Shown: positions 1-9,443, numbered from the stretch's first letter. The stretch: DNA of 60,891 nucleotides from Bacteroidales bacterium (GCA_016291135.1 JAEFAE010000012.1:1-60891); one strand, 5' to 3'. Numbers and translations: made by a program. Notes: generated by a model from the sequence alone, not told the origin.

Positions 1-3000
1 ATGTACTGGCTGCCCACACGCTGCAGGCGGGCGCTGCCACGGCACTCGTCGCCCACGAAGGCGCCGATCTCGTAGTTGCCTTCCGTCATCGTGTAACGGC
101 TCGCGTCAAGCGTCGCCAGCATCGTCATCGTCGTCGCATGGCGGTGCGTGTCGCTCATCCAGTAACGCTCCATGGGCACTACACGCACCATCCCCTTCGA
201 AGTCGAAGGATAAACCAGCGTCATCGGATCGCCGTTGTTCTTGTACATGTAACCCACGCCGGGTTCCAGACCCGTGAGGCTACCGTTCCATCCGTATTCG
301 GCGGTGTAGGTGGCAGGACCCGCCGTGCCCTTGACCACGTCTTCCTCGTTCGGGGTGATGCCCGCGAAGGCCTCGTCCAACGTCATGGCGTTGACCGTGG
401 GGAATCCGATCCAGTTCCAGCCGGATGCCAGCGTGATCGGGTGGTTGGCCGGGTCGGCAGGAGCCGCCGTCAGCGTCGCCGTCACGGCATTGTCAACGCG
501 GATCATGTACATCGACTCGTTGTCGAGGGCCATGTCGGGCGACCATGTGCCGTTCTCCAGCATGGTGTTGCCACCCACATTCTTGATCACAGCCGTGGTG
601 TTCTCCGCCGCGATGGCGTCCTTCAGGGCCGCATCCAGCGTGGCATCCATCTCGAGGCTGCTCGACCACCAGTTCCAGCCGGGTGCCAGGCTCACATCCT
701 GATCTTCCTCGGTAGGAGCGGTATACTCAGGCGTGGTGAAGCTTTGGATGGCGCTCCAATCGAGCTCGCCGCAGCTTTCGTTCACACCCTGGATCTGCCA
801 TTCGTACTCGGTTTCGGGTCTCAAGCCGGTAAGGTCATAAGGAGCCGTAACACCTTCCACAGTCTCCCATTCGCCAGCAGCATCAACACGATAGACGCCG
901 AAGTCGTCGATGACGAGATAGTTGGCATCATAATCGACATGGTGGATAGCGATGTAGCCTTGCTGTCCTTCATATGCACTAAGGTCAATGATAACCTCGT
1001 TCCATTCTCCATTGTTTGGAGCAATTGCCATTTCCTGCAAAGTGACGGTAAAGCTTGTGGTTTCCGCATCAGTGGTGGAAAGCAGCACTTCGTAGCTGTC
1101 AGGATAACCAGAATTGGTCCTCACATAGTACATCAATACGCCTTGGAGGTCAAGCTGTGGGGTGATGAGCCAGTTGTTGGCTTGATATGCGGAGCTATTC
1201 CAACTCCATGAACTGGCGCAATAGGTGCCGCTATGGGCTTCAAATTCCAAGCCACTAGTAGGATCAATGGTATACCAAATTCCGCTAGAGGGATAAGTTG
1301 CACCTTCTCCTGCAACGATGGTCCAGTCGTCGAGGCCGTTTTCGAAGTCTTCTTCCCAAATGGCTTCATATATCGCAGCCGTTCTATACTGCAGATTAAA
1401 GCTCTCCTGATATCCAGTCCAATTCAGCGTAGCTGAGTTGTGGGTGATGTCTTCCGTAGCCAGGTCGATAGGCATGTCGCAGGCAGAAGGAGTGGTGAAG
1501 AAAGCCCAGCCATACTGGCTCTCGCCATCTTCTCCGCAATTGCCTTTCACTCTCACGGCATAGTCCGTCTCTGGACGGAGACCCGTGATGGTGTAAGGTG
1601 AAGTTACGCCTGACTCAGCAGTCCACTCCCAAGTCGAATAATCAATGGTGTCGACAAAACCACGGATCATGAAACTGTAGGCTGCACCAGCTGTATAGAG
1701 GGTGCCGAAATCAGCCCAAGCGCCATCATTGAGGAACCATCTGCTGTTGCCACCACCATCTTGAGCACTCATTGTCATGCAGTAGGTGGCTTTGGCGATG
1801 AAGACTATCCACAGGTTCTGTGTGTCGTCGATGGCGATAGGACTAATCACCACTTCACGCATGCCGTTTGTTCCTTCTGTAGTAATAGTTTCAGAGCCAA
1901 TCAACGTACCAGGTTCTGTGTCGCCACCAGAATAGATATTCACTTTGATAGTGCCGTCGACATAGTAGCTGTTGGCGACCTCATAGAATGCAATCTTTGT
2001 GAGGGTGTTGCCACTAATCATGTCGGCGGGATACATCACGCCCCAAGTCCATACACCAGGAGTCGAGTTTCCGACATTGGATGCCATAGTTCCGTTGTCG
2101 TACTGCAGCCAGTTGCCTTCGCTGGTAGAAGCAGGCACCGGTGCCCATTCGATGTCGTAGGCCTCTGAGAAGCCGTTCCATGTCACCTCGGCAGTGTAAG
2201 GAGTGGGGGTAACACTCAGATTCGTGGGGTTCGGGCAGGCCACGTCGGTGGTCCAGTAAATCACCTCACTCGGCTTTTCCACCTCGCACACAGGGGTCAC
2301 CTGGGCAGCGTACATGGTTTCAGGAGTGAGGCCGGTGAGGGTGTAAGGGTTGGTGTTGACCGTAATTTCGGTAACATCCTCGTCGTTTTCTGACATATAA
2401 GCAATGACCCATTCGGTGGCAGGGCCGTTCTCGGTCCAGCTCAGCACCACGCTACGGGGGCCGATTTCAGAAGCGGCAAAGTCTGAAGGTGTACGGCAGT
2501 CGGTCACGGTGCAGTCCATGGTGTAGGCAAAGCCGTCAAATCCCGAGCCAGAACCTTCTACGAGCACATCGTCGTTGATGTCGGTGATGGTGTAGGAGCA
2601 CTCGCTGTCATAACTGCCAGAAGTCCAAATGATGGCAAGATCCTGGCCTTCGCAGAAACTAAGGGTAGTGGTTTGTTCCACGCCAGCTCCAATACCTGAA
2701 GAGATGGTCACTGAGGCCAAAAGATCGCCTACTACTTCACCGGTGTAGTCATAGATATCGATGGATGCGCCATTCCAACTGTCGCCGTAGCTATCGGAAA
2801 GGACAAAGGTGAGGGAACATTGGTCTTCAGGCATGCATGCATCGGTGGTGAAGCTGACGGGACCAACCCAATCGCTCGTGCCAGCGCTGCCGCAGTCGGC
2901 CTGCACCTTCACCTCATAGGTGGTGGCAAGATCAAGACCCGTCAACGTATAGGGACTCGTGATTCCTTCAATGAGGTTACCGTTCAGATCAATGTTATAG

Positions 3001-4463
3001 GCAGTGGCATCGCCCGTCCAGGTAACCGTAGCGGTAGTCCCGCCTTCGTAGTTCACAACAAGTGCTGTAGGTTTGGGACAGGCGGGAATGTAATCGATGC
3101 TCACGTTATCGATATGCAGGTTGTTGTCGGCGTTGCTCTCGGTGGATTCAGCATAGAAAGCCACTTGGACGAGCTGTCCAGCATAGGCACTAAGGTCAAA
3201 AGCAACAGTGACGGGCGTGGGGTTCAGGTCATTCAAGACATACTCGCTTCCGGCATTGTCCCATAGGCGAAGAACCTCCCAACCACTAGGCGTGTTGATT
3301 AACACGGCAAACTTGTCGTCGTCTCCATTCTGTGCTGGAGCACCCGTGCCACTGTAGGCGGTGTAAGCCACTTCAAACATCAGCTGCACGTTGTTTTCCA
3401 TCATCAAGGCGGGAAGAACCAACCATTTAGTACAGCCAGTACCATAGATGTTGACACGTGCGTGGTTGTCAAACACGCCATTGTTGCTACCAAAGCTCCA
3501 GGCATAAGCTGCGGATGCCAAGGTAACAGTGTTAGCCAACACTCCATCCATCAAGCCGGAATACATTGCCCAACCGGATGGAATAGCGGTGCCGAAAGCT
3601 TCCACCAAAGGAATACCGGCGGGGGTGTTGAAACTCACCGACTTCCAGCTGCTGGTCGTGCCGCTGCAAACGCTCTGCACACGGGCGCTGTAGGCTGTGT
3701 TCGAAGTGAGGCCACTTAAGGTATAGGTGGTAGCCGTCGTGTTGGACACTGCAACCGTCCACTCAGCATCGGCATTTGCCTTGTATTCCAAATTGTAGGT
3801 GCCGCTGCCGCCACTCCAAGTCAGCACAGCGCTATTGGAAGTGACATTGCCGAACTCAAGCGTTTCAGGCTTCTCACAGGTTGGTCCACCACCAATGGTA
3901 TAGGTGAAGGTGGTCTTGGGAAGGAATGTGACTCCAGAACCCGATGCAGTAGCACCGCTTCTATACCATCCGGTGTTTTCTTCCTGGTTTACGCCATAGA
4001 ACGCTGCAGATTTCCAGTTGCCTTGTACACTGACGTAGGTACCAATCAACAAGTTGCCCCCTCCATAGACGTAGGGCTCGTCAAACTCTATGGTCAATTC
4101 CGTGCCAGTTGCATCAAAACTGGCTGTTTTCACCACCGTGTAGGCTTCCGGGCCGGTAATGCCCGTCAATGTCGTCGCATCGACTTCGCCGAGATACACC
4201 TGGTGCGTACCCGTCCAAGCCGCCCCTGCGGCAGTCTCAATGTAAAACTTGATAGCGGTGATTGTGCCGCCTATCATCTCACCCAACTCGACGCTAGGGA
4301 TGACGCATTCAGAAGCAGCACCCTGTGTGTCCGCATACAGACCGTAGAACGGAACATAGCTGTTTGCGTTTGTTCCATCAAATACAGTCAACTCCGATTG
4401 CGCTCTGGCCACACCGAAGAAGGCAAAGCATAAGAGCATCATTAGTAATGATTTCCTTTTCAT
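1..4463 (-). CDS. large secreted fibronectin type III / adhesin-like surface protein, 3' end outside window
   Basis: An uninterrupted leftward frame begins at ATG 4463-4461 and is still open at base 1 (about 1487 codons seen). The N-terminus is a clear signal peptide ending in ...FFGVARAQ, so the protein is exported. I count five fibronectin type III modules by their recurring ends of the form YTLTGLxPxTxYxxxV followed by a Cys (roughly 3900-3650, 3090-2850, 2510-2270, 2250-1540 and 1490-780). The last two are long because a jelly-roll-like segment, with features such as EEDFENGLDDW, sits inside the module. Two later stretches (about 700-330) share a W-N-W core typical of Bacteroidetes surface proteins. 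Such proteins are usually type IX secretion substrates, but the C-terminal sorting domain would lie outside the window, so that is inference. Ligand unknown. Confidence 0.85.
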   Translation of the reverse strand, partial: MKRKSLLMMLLCFAFFGVARAQSELTVFDGTNANSYVPFYGLYADTQGAASECVIPSVELGEMIGGTITAIKFYIETAAGAAWTGTHQVYLGEVDATTLTGITGPEAYTVVKTASFDATGTELTIEFDEPYVYGGGNLLIGTYVSVQGNWKSAAFYGVNQEENTGWYRSGATASGSGVTFLPKTTFTYTIGGGPTCEKPETLEFGNVTSNSAVLTWSGGSGTYNLEYKANADAEWTVAVSNTTATTYTLSGLTSNTAYSARVQSVCSGTTSSWKSVSFNTPAGIPLVEAFGTAIPSGWAMYSGLMDGVLANTVTLASAAYAWSFGSNNGVFDNHARVNIYGTGCTKWLVLPALMMENNVQLMFEVAYTAYSGTGAPAQNGDDDKFAVLINTPSGWEVLRLWDNAGSEYVLNDLNPTPVTVAFDLSAYAGQLVQVAFYAESTESNADNNLHIDNVSIDYIPACPKPTALVVNYEGGTTATVTWTGDATAYNIDLNGNLIEGITSPYTLTGLDLATTYEVKVQADCGSAGTSDWVGPVSFTTDACMPEDQCSLTFVLSDSYGDSWNGASIDIYDYTGEVVGDLLASVTISSGIGAGVEQTTTLSFCEGQDLAIIWTSGSYDSECSYTITDINDDVLVEGSGSGFDGFAYTMDCTVTDCRTPSDFAASEIGPRSVVLSWTENGPATEWVIAYMSENDEDVTEITVNTNPYTLTGLTPETMYAAQVTPVCEVEKPSEVIYWTTDVACPNPTNLSVTPTPYTAEVTWNGFSEAYDIEWAPVPASTSEGNWLQYDNGTMASNVGNSTPGVWTWGVMYPADMISGNTLTKIAFYEVANSYYVDGTIKVNIYSGGDTEPGTLIGSETITTEGTNGMREVVISPIAIDDTQNLWIVFIAKATYCMTMSAQDGGGNSRWFLNDGAWADFGTLYTAGAAYSFMIRGFVDTIDYSTWEWTAESGVTSPYTITGLRPETDYAVRVKGNCGEDGESQYGWAFFTTPSACDMPIDLATEDITHNSATLNWTGYQESFNLQYRTAAIYEAIWEEDFENGLDDWTIVAGEGATYPSSGIWYTIDPTSGLEFEAHSGTYCASSWSWNSSAYQANNWLITPQLDLQGVLMYYVRTNSGYPDSYEVLLSTTDAETTSFTVTLQEMAIAPNNGEWNEVIIDLSAYEGQQGYIAIHHVDYDANYLVIDDFGVYRVDAAGEWETVEGVTAPYDLTGLRPETEYEWQIQGVNESCGELDWSAIQSFTTPEYTAPTEEDQDVSLAPGWNWWSSSLEMDATLDAALKDAIAAENTTAVIKNVGGNTMLENGTWSPDMALDNESMYMIRVDNAVTATLTAAPADPANHPITLASGWNWIGFPTVNAMTLDEAFAGITPNEEDVVKGTAGPATYTAEYGWNGSLTGLEPGVGYMYKNNGDPMTLVYPSTSKGMVRVVPMERYWMSDTHRHATTMTMLATLDASRYTMTEGNYEIGAFVGDECRGSARLQRVGSQY

Positions 4464-4674
4464 AATAAAAAGATTTAATGAATAATTTGTGAATTGTAAT
4501 TATGAATTGTATCCTATTCTTGACTTGACATGATAATTTGAAGGTCAAAAATAGAATAAAAAAAAACTTCAGAAAAGACAATCGTGAAAAAGTTATGAAC
4601 AGGTCGCGCGAAATTGTTGATAACTTTTTTCTAAAGAGTGTTCGTATTTTACGGAGGAAATGAAATTATTTACA

Positions 4675-4682
4675 TATTTTTG
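4675..4682 (+). promoter_or_regulatory. -7 box (TATTTTTG) upstream of the Panacea-type gene
   Basis: TATTTTTG matches the Bacteroidetes TAnnTTTG -7 element and lies 17 nt before the ATG at 4700. No convincing -33 TTG is seen at the expected distance, so this is a partial match. The rest of the 4464-4699 gap is AT-rich with nothing else recognisable. Confidence 0.5.
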
Positions 4683-4699
4683 CTGCAAAATTAAACGTA

Positions 4700-5284
4700 A
4701 TGACTCAGGATACGAAAAAAATCATCCAATCAATGACATACTTGGCGACGCATCAGCCAAACAATACCATAGACAATAGGAAAGCCTATAAGTTATTGTG
4801 GCTGGCCGACCGTTATCATTTAAGAAAATACGGGAGAACCATCACAGGCGACACATATTACGCCATGCCCTATGGAATCGTTCCATCAGATACGAAATGC
4901 CTGCTTGAAGGCAAGAAAACCAAGATGAGCAATCCGAGCGGTTACAAAAACAAATACATCGCATCAGTCAATAGTCACCAGTTCAAAGCCATCTCTGAAC
5001 CCGACCTCAAAATATTTTCCGATTCAGACCAAAACGCCTTGGATCTGGTCTTAGATGTATTCGGCCACCTTGATGCGCACCAATTGTCCGAGTTGTCACA
5101 TCACTTTCCGGAATGGCTGTACTTCAAGGATTTGCTCGAGGATGAAAACGCCAAAAACTCCTACAAAATCGACCTGGATCTGTTTTTCGAAAACGCAACA
5201 GTGGACAGCAAAGGGGTCTTTGATGACAATCCCGACCTATTAAACCTCACCAAAGAATTATATCACCAATACAGTCACGTTTAA
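4700..5284 (+). CDS. Panacea (SocA-like / DUF4065) domain protein, probable antitoxin
   Basis: A 194-residue protein. The stretch KLLWLADRYHLRKYGR followed by GDTYYAMPYGIVPSDTKCLLE is the hallmark of the Panacea/SocA-like family, whose members neutralise diverse toxins or act with proteases on partner proteins. Here the domain fills residues 1 to about 170. It is followed after 5 nt by a second small gene, the tandem layout usual for toxin-antitoxin pairs. The pair is more AT-rich than the neighbouring core genes and sits between a surface-protein gene and rlmB, which fits an acquired cassette. Family assignment is firm; the antitoxin role is inferred from family and neighbour. Confidence 0.8.
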   Translation: MTQDTKKIIQSMTYLATHQPNNTIDNRKAYKLLWLADRYHLRKYGRTITGDTYYAMPYGIVPSDTKCLLEGKKTKMSNPSGYKNKYIASVNSHQFKAISEPDLKIFSDSDQNALDLVLDVFGHLDAHQLSELSHHFPEWLYFKDLLEDENAKNSYKIDLDLFFENATVDSKGVFDDNPDLLNLTKELYHQYSHV

Positions 5285-5289
5285 CCCTC

Positions 5290-5718
5290 ATGGATGTTCC
5301 CGCACAAGTATCCGGCTCGGTGGTCTCTGAGGGTGAATTGTTCTTCTTTACCCCGGATTGTCCCATTGGAATTAGAAATCATATACATATATGTATAAAA
5401 AGGAATAAAAGAATACTGTTGCTAACAACTTGCTCCTCTAAAACCGATACAGCCTATCGATTGGCGATTATGAAAGGTTTGGATATCAACACCTTTCCCG
5501 TCTTCACGAAAAACGAGACAAATAAGTTCACTAAAGATCAAACCTATGTGAATTGTAACAACGTAATAACAGTAAGTGAACACTTTTTTGGACAACTCAT
5601 TCACGAAAGAAAGGTCATCCCATTGGAAGGTCATATTGACCCACTCGGGCTGGGCTTAATCGCCAATGGAATCAAAAAAAGTCCAGAAGTGGAACGTTGG
5701 ATCAAGGATCTTCTCTAG
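5290..5718 (+). CDS. unknown partner of the Panacea gene, possible toxin
   Basis: A 142-residue protein 5 nt downstream of the Panacea gene and very likely co-transcribed. I do not recognise the family firmly. The start (SGSVVSEGELFFF) and later TYVNCNNVITVSEHFFGQLI are loosely reminiscent of the SH3-like PemK/MazF barrel, where a basic, strand-rich N-terminal half precedes a short helix, but no catalytic residue pattern can be pinned down. Its stop codon TAG (5716-5718) overlaps the stop of the convergent rlmB in the 4-bp palindrome CTAG. Role as the toxin of a Panacea pair is inference from position only. Confidence 0.55.
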   Translation: MDVPAQVSGSVVSEGELFFFTPDCPIGIRNHIHICIKRNKRILLLTTCSSKTDTAYRLAIMKGLDINTFPVFTKNETNKFTKDQTYVNCNNVITVSEHFFGQLIHERKVIPLEGHIDPLGLGLIANGIKKSPEVERWIKDLL

Positions 5719-6461
5719 AAACCCCGCTGCCGCACCACCTCGAAGCAGACGATACCCGTGGCGACGGAGACGTTGAGCGAATCGATGTCGCCGGGCATGG
5801 GGATGCGGAGGTGCTGGTCGAGCCGTTTCAGGCACCCCTCGCTGATGCCGTCTTCCTCGGAACCCATCATCACGCAGAGCGGACCGGTGAGGTCGGCGTC
5901 CCAGAGCGAGGAGTTGGCCTTCTCGGTGAAGCCCACCACCCGGAGGCCGCTGGCCTGCAGGAGGTCGATGGCGTCTTTCAGGTTGGCGACACGGCACACG
6001 CTGATATGCGAGAGGGCGCCGGCAGAGGTCTTCATGGCGTCGCCGTTGATCAGGGCGGAACCCACCGTAGGAATCACGATGGCATCCACTCCGGCAGCAT
6101 AGGCGGTGCGGGCGATGGCGCCGAAGTTGCGGACGTCGGTGACACGGTCGAGCAACAGCACAAAGGGATCCCTCCCCTGTTCATATATAATAGGTATCAC
6201 CTTCTCCAGAGGCTGGTATTCGATGGGACAGACAAAAGCGACGACACCCTGGTGGTTCTTGCGGGTGAGGCGGTTCATCTTCTCGATAGGGACAAACTGC
6301 ACAGGCACCTGACGGGCGCGGCAGTCGCGGGCGATCTCGGAGAGCTCCGGGGAACGGCTTCCCGCCTGAATGAACACCTTTTCCATCTCTTTGCCCGAAC
6401 GGATCAGCTCCTGCACGGGGTGCACACCGAAGACCAGGTTGTTGTCGTGATTTTTCTCCAT
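5715..6461 (-). CDS. rlmB: 23S rRNA (guanosine-2'-O-)-methyltransferase RlmB, SpoU/TrmH family
   Basis: A 248-residue SPOUT methyltransferase. Residues 8-80 form the substrate-binding domain (FGVHPVQELIRSG; NHQGVVAFV). The catalytic domain carries the three SPOUT motifs: LLLDRVTDVRNFGAIARTAY, VMMGSEEDGIS and IPMPGDIDSLNVSVATGI, which build the knotted SAM site. The family methylates the ribose of G2251 (E. coli numbering) in 23S rRNA. The length is normal for Bacteroidetes members. It is transcribed leftward from its own promoter at 6476-6507 and converges on the putative toxin gene with a 4-bp stop overlap. Confidence 0.9.
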   Translation of the reverse strand: MEKNHDNNLVFGVHPVQELIRSGKEMEKVFIQAGSRSPELSEIARDCRARQVPVQFVPIEKMNRLTRKNHQGVVAFVCPIEYQPLEKVIPIIYEQGRDPFVLLLDRVTDVRNFGAIARTAYAAGVDAIVIPTVGSALINGDAMKTSAGALSHISVCRVANLKDAIDLLQASGLRVVGFTEKANSSLWDADLTGPLCVMMGSEEDGISEGCLKRLDQHLRIPMPGDIDSLNVSVATGIVCFEVVRQRGF

Positions 6462-6475
6462 GGTTTCTTTTTTTG

Positions 6476-6507
6476 CAAAAATAAGAAAATAAGTCGTAAT
6501 TTAGCAA
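6476..6507 (-). promoter_or_regulatory. promoter of rlmB
   Basis: Reading leftward: TTG at 6507-6505, 21 nt, TATTTTTG at 6483-6476, 14 nt before the start codon at 6461. It matches the Bacteroidetes -33/-7 consensus. Confidence 0.65.
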
Positions 6508-6546
6508 CGCAAAACTAGAATAAGGTTCATTATAACCCCAATCACC

Positions 6547-7335
6547 ATGAAAGCATCCCCCACCAAAATGCTGTTGCTTGCCCTAATGAGCATCGGAATG
6601 AGTGTCGCCGCCCATGCCCAATTCAGCCCGGGCACCCCGCGTGCAGGCGTGGAACCGACACGGACTTTCATCCAAGAGAACCTGGTGTATCCCGCCGACG
6701 CCCTCGAAGCAGGCCGCAACGGGACGGTGGTTGTCGCCTTCCATCTCGACGAGAAAGGACAAGGCAGCGACTACCACATCAAAACGTCGTTCTGCGAGGA
6801 AGCCGACCGACAAGCCATCGACCTGGTGCAAAAGATTCTCTGGAACCCGGCTTATCAGGAGTTGAGCGCCGTGGCATCGGAGATGGAATACCGCATCGAA
6901 TACAAGGCCAAGGCCTACAAGCGCTATTGGAAGAAACGGGAACGGACCACACCGCCCCTCACCCACGAAGCCGACACCAGCTACCATATCTACGAGCTGT
7001 ATCAGCTGGACGAGCAGGCCAAGCCCTACTTCGCCAACGGAAGCACGCTGGCCCAGTACATCCTCAAGGAACTGCAATACCCCGAAGCCGCCAAGGTCGG
7101 CGAGATCCAAGGAACGGTCCGACTGAGCTTCGTGGTGGAAACCGACGGAGCCATCTCCAACATCCTCGTCGAACAATCGGTGGGCGGCGGATGCGACAAC
7201 GAGGCCATACGCCTGATGGAAGGCACGCGGTGGATCCCCGCCGTCAAAAACGGACAGTACGTTCGAAGCCGCAACGAACAGGACATCACGTTCAACTTCG
7301 GGACAAGGAACTATCAGGATGGGAACAGCTATTAG
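6547..7335 (+). CDS. secreted protein with two TonB C-terminal-like domains
   Basis: A 262-residue protein with a signal peptide (MKASPTKMLLLALMSIG... ending AHAQ). Two TonB_C-like repeats follow. The first is around residues 38-118 (ENLVYPADALEAGRNGTVVV, then VQKILWNPA). The second is around 162-255 (YPEAAKVGEIQGTVRLSFVV, then RWIPAVKNGQYV). Both keep the Y-P-x-A-x-x-x-x-x-x-G-T-V core. Unlike a true TonB it has no N-terminal membrane anchor plus proline-rich spacer, so it is unlikely to be the classic energy transducer; a periplasmic adaptor role is inference. It lies upstream of the DUF3078 gene in the same direction (58-nt gap). Confidence 0.75.
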   Translation: MKASPTKMLLLALMSIGMSVAAHAQFSPGTPRAGVEPTRTFIQENLVYPADALEAGRNGTVVVAFHLDEKGQGSDYHIKTSFCEEADRQAIDLVQKILWNPAYQELSAVASEMEYRIEYKAKAYKRYWKKRERTTPPLTHEADTSYHIYELYQLDEQAKPYFANGSTLAQYILKELQYPEAAKVGEIQGTVRLSFVVETDGAISNILVEQSVGGGCDNEAIRLMEGTRWIPAVKNGQYVRSRNEQDITFNFGTRNYQDGNSY

Positions 7336-7393
7336 GACGCCATGGAAAGGATGGCTGCATCAACGAAACAACAAACAATCAAATACACAATCC

Positions 7394-8347
7394 ATGAAAA
7401 AGACATTGATCATTGCAGCAATGCTGCTGATGGGCATCGGGGCTTGCGCTCAGGAGGCTCCGGCCAGCAACTGGACCAAGAAAGGCAACGTGGGACTCAA
7501 CTTCTCACAGGTTTCATTCACCAACTGGGCGGCGGGCGGCCAAAACGCCCTCAACTGGCTGGGCACGTTCAACTACGGCATCAACTACGCCAAGGACAAC
7601 TTCAAGTGGGACAACAGCCTCAACGCGGCCTTGGGCTACAGCTACTTCAACTTCAAACAGAAACCCGTCAAGACGGATGACAAGCTGGAGTTCACCTCGC
7701 TGGCAGGCTTGAAGGCCACCGAACACCTCAACTACAGTTTGGAGTTCGCCTTCCGCTCGCAGATGGCCTACGGGTTCGACTATGCCAAAGACTCCTCAGA
7801 CTACCGTTCCAAATTCCTTGCCCCGGCCTACCTCACCCTCGGCTTGGGTATTGAATGGGTCCCCAACGAGCACTTCTCCGTCAACTTCGCCCCAGTGACC
7901 GGCCGTATCACCATCGTCAACGACGAAAAGCTGGCCAATGAAGGCGCCTACGGTGTGGAAGCCGGCTACTTCAACCCCAACGACAGCACGGAATGGATCA
8001 AAGGCAAAAAGATTCGCTATGAATTCGGTGCCCGTCTTGCCGCCAAGATGAAATACACGCTGATGCAAAATGTGGACTTCGAGTCGAAGCTGGAGCTCTT
8101 CTCCAACTACCTCGACCACCCGGAACGTATCGACGTGGATTGGCAGAACCTCTTCGTGATGAAGGTCAACTCCTGGCTGAACTGCAGCTTAGGCACCCAC
8201 CTGATCTATGACTACGACATCAAATTCCCCGTCTATGACGATGCGGGCAACGCCATGCTCGGCCCCGACGGCAACGCCTTGAAGACCACCGGATCCAAGG
8301 TCCAGTTCAAGGAAGTGCTCGCCGTGGGCGTGTTGTTCAACCTTTAA
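7394..8347 (+). CDS. DUF3078 family outer-membrane-type protein
   Basis: A 317-residue protein. I chose the ATG at 7394 because it begins the signal peptide MKKTLIIAAMLLMGIGACAQ; the frame is open for 25 codons upstream but those residues are not signal-like. The mature part begins with NWTKKGNVGLNFSQVSFTNW, the signature of DUF3078, a Bacteroidetes family rich in alternating aromatic strands (for example LNYSLEFAFRSQMAYGFDY) that reads as an outer-membrane or periplasmic beta structure. The protein ends ...VLAVGVLFNL, with the terminal hydrophobic strand expected of a barrel. Substrate and function are not known. Confidence 0.8.
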   Translation: MKKTLIIAAMLLMGIGACAQEAPASNWTKKGNVGLNFSQVSFTNWAAGGQNALNWLGTFNYGINYAKDNFKWDNSLNAALGYSYFNFKQKPVKTDDKLEFTSLAGLKATEHLNYSLEFAFRSQMAYGFDYAKDSSDYRSKFLAPAYLTLGLGIEWVPNEHFSVNFAPVTGRITIVNDEKLANEGAYGVEAGYFNPNDSTEWIKGKKIRYEFGARLAAKMKYTLMQNVDFESKLELFSNYLDHPERIDVDWQNLFVMKVNSWLNCSLGTHLIYDYDIKFPVYDDAGNAMLGPDGNALKTTGSKVQFKEVLAVGVLFNL

Positions 8348-8370
8348 GAAGGCAGCAGCCAGAAGAAGGA

Positions 8371-8865
8371 ATGAAACGAATTGGCATATTATCGGATACG
8401 CATGGAGTGCTGATCCCCCAGGTCTTCGACTTCTTCAAGGACGTGGACGAAATATGGCATGCCGGCGACATCGGCAACATCGAGACGGCGGAGCGGCTTG
8501 AGGCATTCAAGCCGCTCCGCGCGGTCCATGGCAACATCGACGACCACATCGTGCGGCTGCAATATCCCGAGGATCTATTCTTCCAAGTGGAGGACGTCCA
8601 CGTCTATATGACCCATATCGGAGGCTATCCCGGCCATTACATGCCCGAGGTCAGGATCCTGCTCCAAGACAAGAAACCCGAGCTATACGTCTGCGGGCAT
8701 TCCCATATCCTGAAAGTGATCTACGACCAGAAACTGCAGCTGCTGCACATCAACCCCGGCGCGGCAGGCACCTCGGGATTCCACAAAAAGATCACCATGG
8801 TCCGCATGGTCATCGACGGGAAGACCTTCAAGGACCTGGAAATCTTTGATAAACCAAGGGGGTAA
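8371..8865 (+). CDS. YfcE/MJ0936-type metallophosphoesterase
   Basis: A 164-residue calcineurin-like phosphoesterase with all metal-binding motifs in order: GILSDTHG (Asp and His), EIWHAGDIGN, VHGNIDD, MTHIGG and VCGHSH. The family hydrolyses phosphodiesters, but the natural substrate is usually unknown. The small size and single domain match YfcE-like enzymes. It starts 23 nt after the DUF3078 stop, behind a purine-rich stretch (AGAAGAAGGA), and probably shares that gene's transcript. Confidence 0.88.
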   Translation: MKRIGILSDTHGVLIPQVFDFFKDVDEIWHAGDIGNIETAERLEAFKPLRAVHGNIDDHIVRLQYPEDLFFQVEDVHVYMTHIGGYPGHYMPEVRILLQDKKPELYVCGHSHILKVIYDQKLQLLHINPGAAGTSGFHKKITMVRMVIDGKTFKDLEIFDKPRG

Positions 8866-8874
8866 TAGACAGGG

Positions 8875-9387
8875 TTAGCGGAGTCTGTCGATCGACTGGA
8901 CCTTCTTGATGTCCTTCCGCAGGCCCGAGGAGGCCAAGAGCATCAGGACCAACGCCACCAACGTAAGGAAAGCACCCCAAGCCGGCCAGGCAAAGGACGG
9001 AAGGATGGCATATTGGCTGCCGGTCTTGACAAGGTAATACACGAAGATCGTGGCGATGAGCACCACGGCCAGGGCGAGGTTGATCCGCGAGAGCTTGAAA
9101 AGCCGCACAAACTGCGCCAGCTTCACCGCACGGAAAATGGCCATCGACAGATAGAAGTTGATGAGGATGACTGCCACGGTGAGGATCAACAGCGGCAAGG
9201 TATACAATCCGCTGAAGGCGACGTCCATGTTGGGGGCCACCGAGACGACATTCACGCCGTACACATATAGTTTATAATAGGTGCCGTAATCGTCGAGGTA
9301 CAAAGCCAGGGGCATGAAAAACAGCAGGCCGAACAACACGGCCGAAAAGAAAAACAGAATGGATTGGGCTCTTTGTTTCATGATCAA
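8875..9387 (-). CDS. DUF4293 family four-helix membrane protein
   Basis: A 170-residue protein with four strongly hydrophobic segments (about residues 8-30, 60-85, 102-120 and 133-152) and a basic C-terminal tail. It matches DUF4293, a Bacteroidetes membrane family often found next to rho, as here, where it is divergent from rho. Function unknown. The start could be ATG 9387 (MIMKQRAQ) or the in-frame ATG two codons later. A -7 box lies 20 nt upstream. Confidence 0.75.
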   Translation of the reverse strand: MIMKQRAQSILFFFSAVLFGLLFFMPLALYLDDYGTYYKLYVYGVNVVSVAPNMDVAFSGLYTLPLLILTVAVILINFYLSMAIFRAVKLAQFVRLFKLSRINLALAVVLIATIFVYYLVKTGSQYAILPSFAWPAWGAFLTLVALVLMLLASSGLRKDIKKVQSIDRLR

Positions 9388-9406
9388 ATGCGCTTATTTT
9401 GGGTTG

Positions 9407-9414
9407 CAAAGATA
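9407..9414 (-). promoter_or_regulatory. -7 box (TATCTTTG) for the DUF4293 gene
   Basis: Reading leftward, TATCTTTG at 9414-9407 lies 20 nt before the start at 9387. A CAAA (TTTG on this strand) at 9433-9436 gives an 18-nt spacer, slightly short. Confidence 0.55.
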
Positions 9415-9443
9415 GAAAAAATGCGAAAAAAGCAAAAAAATAC

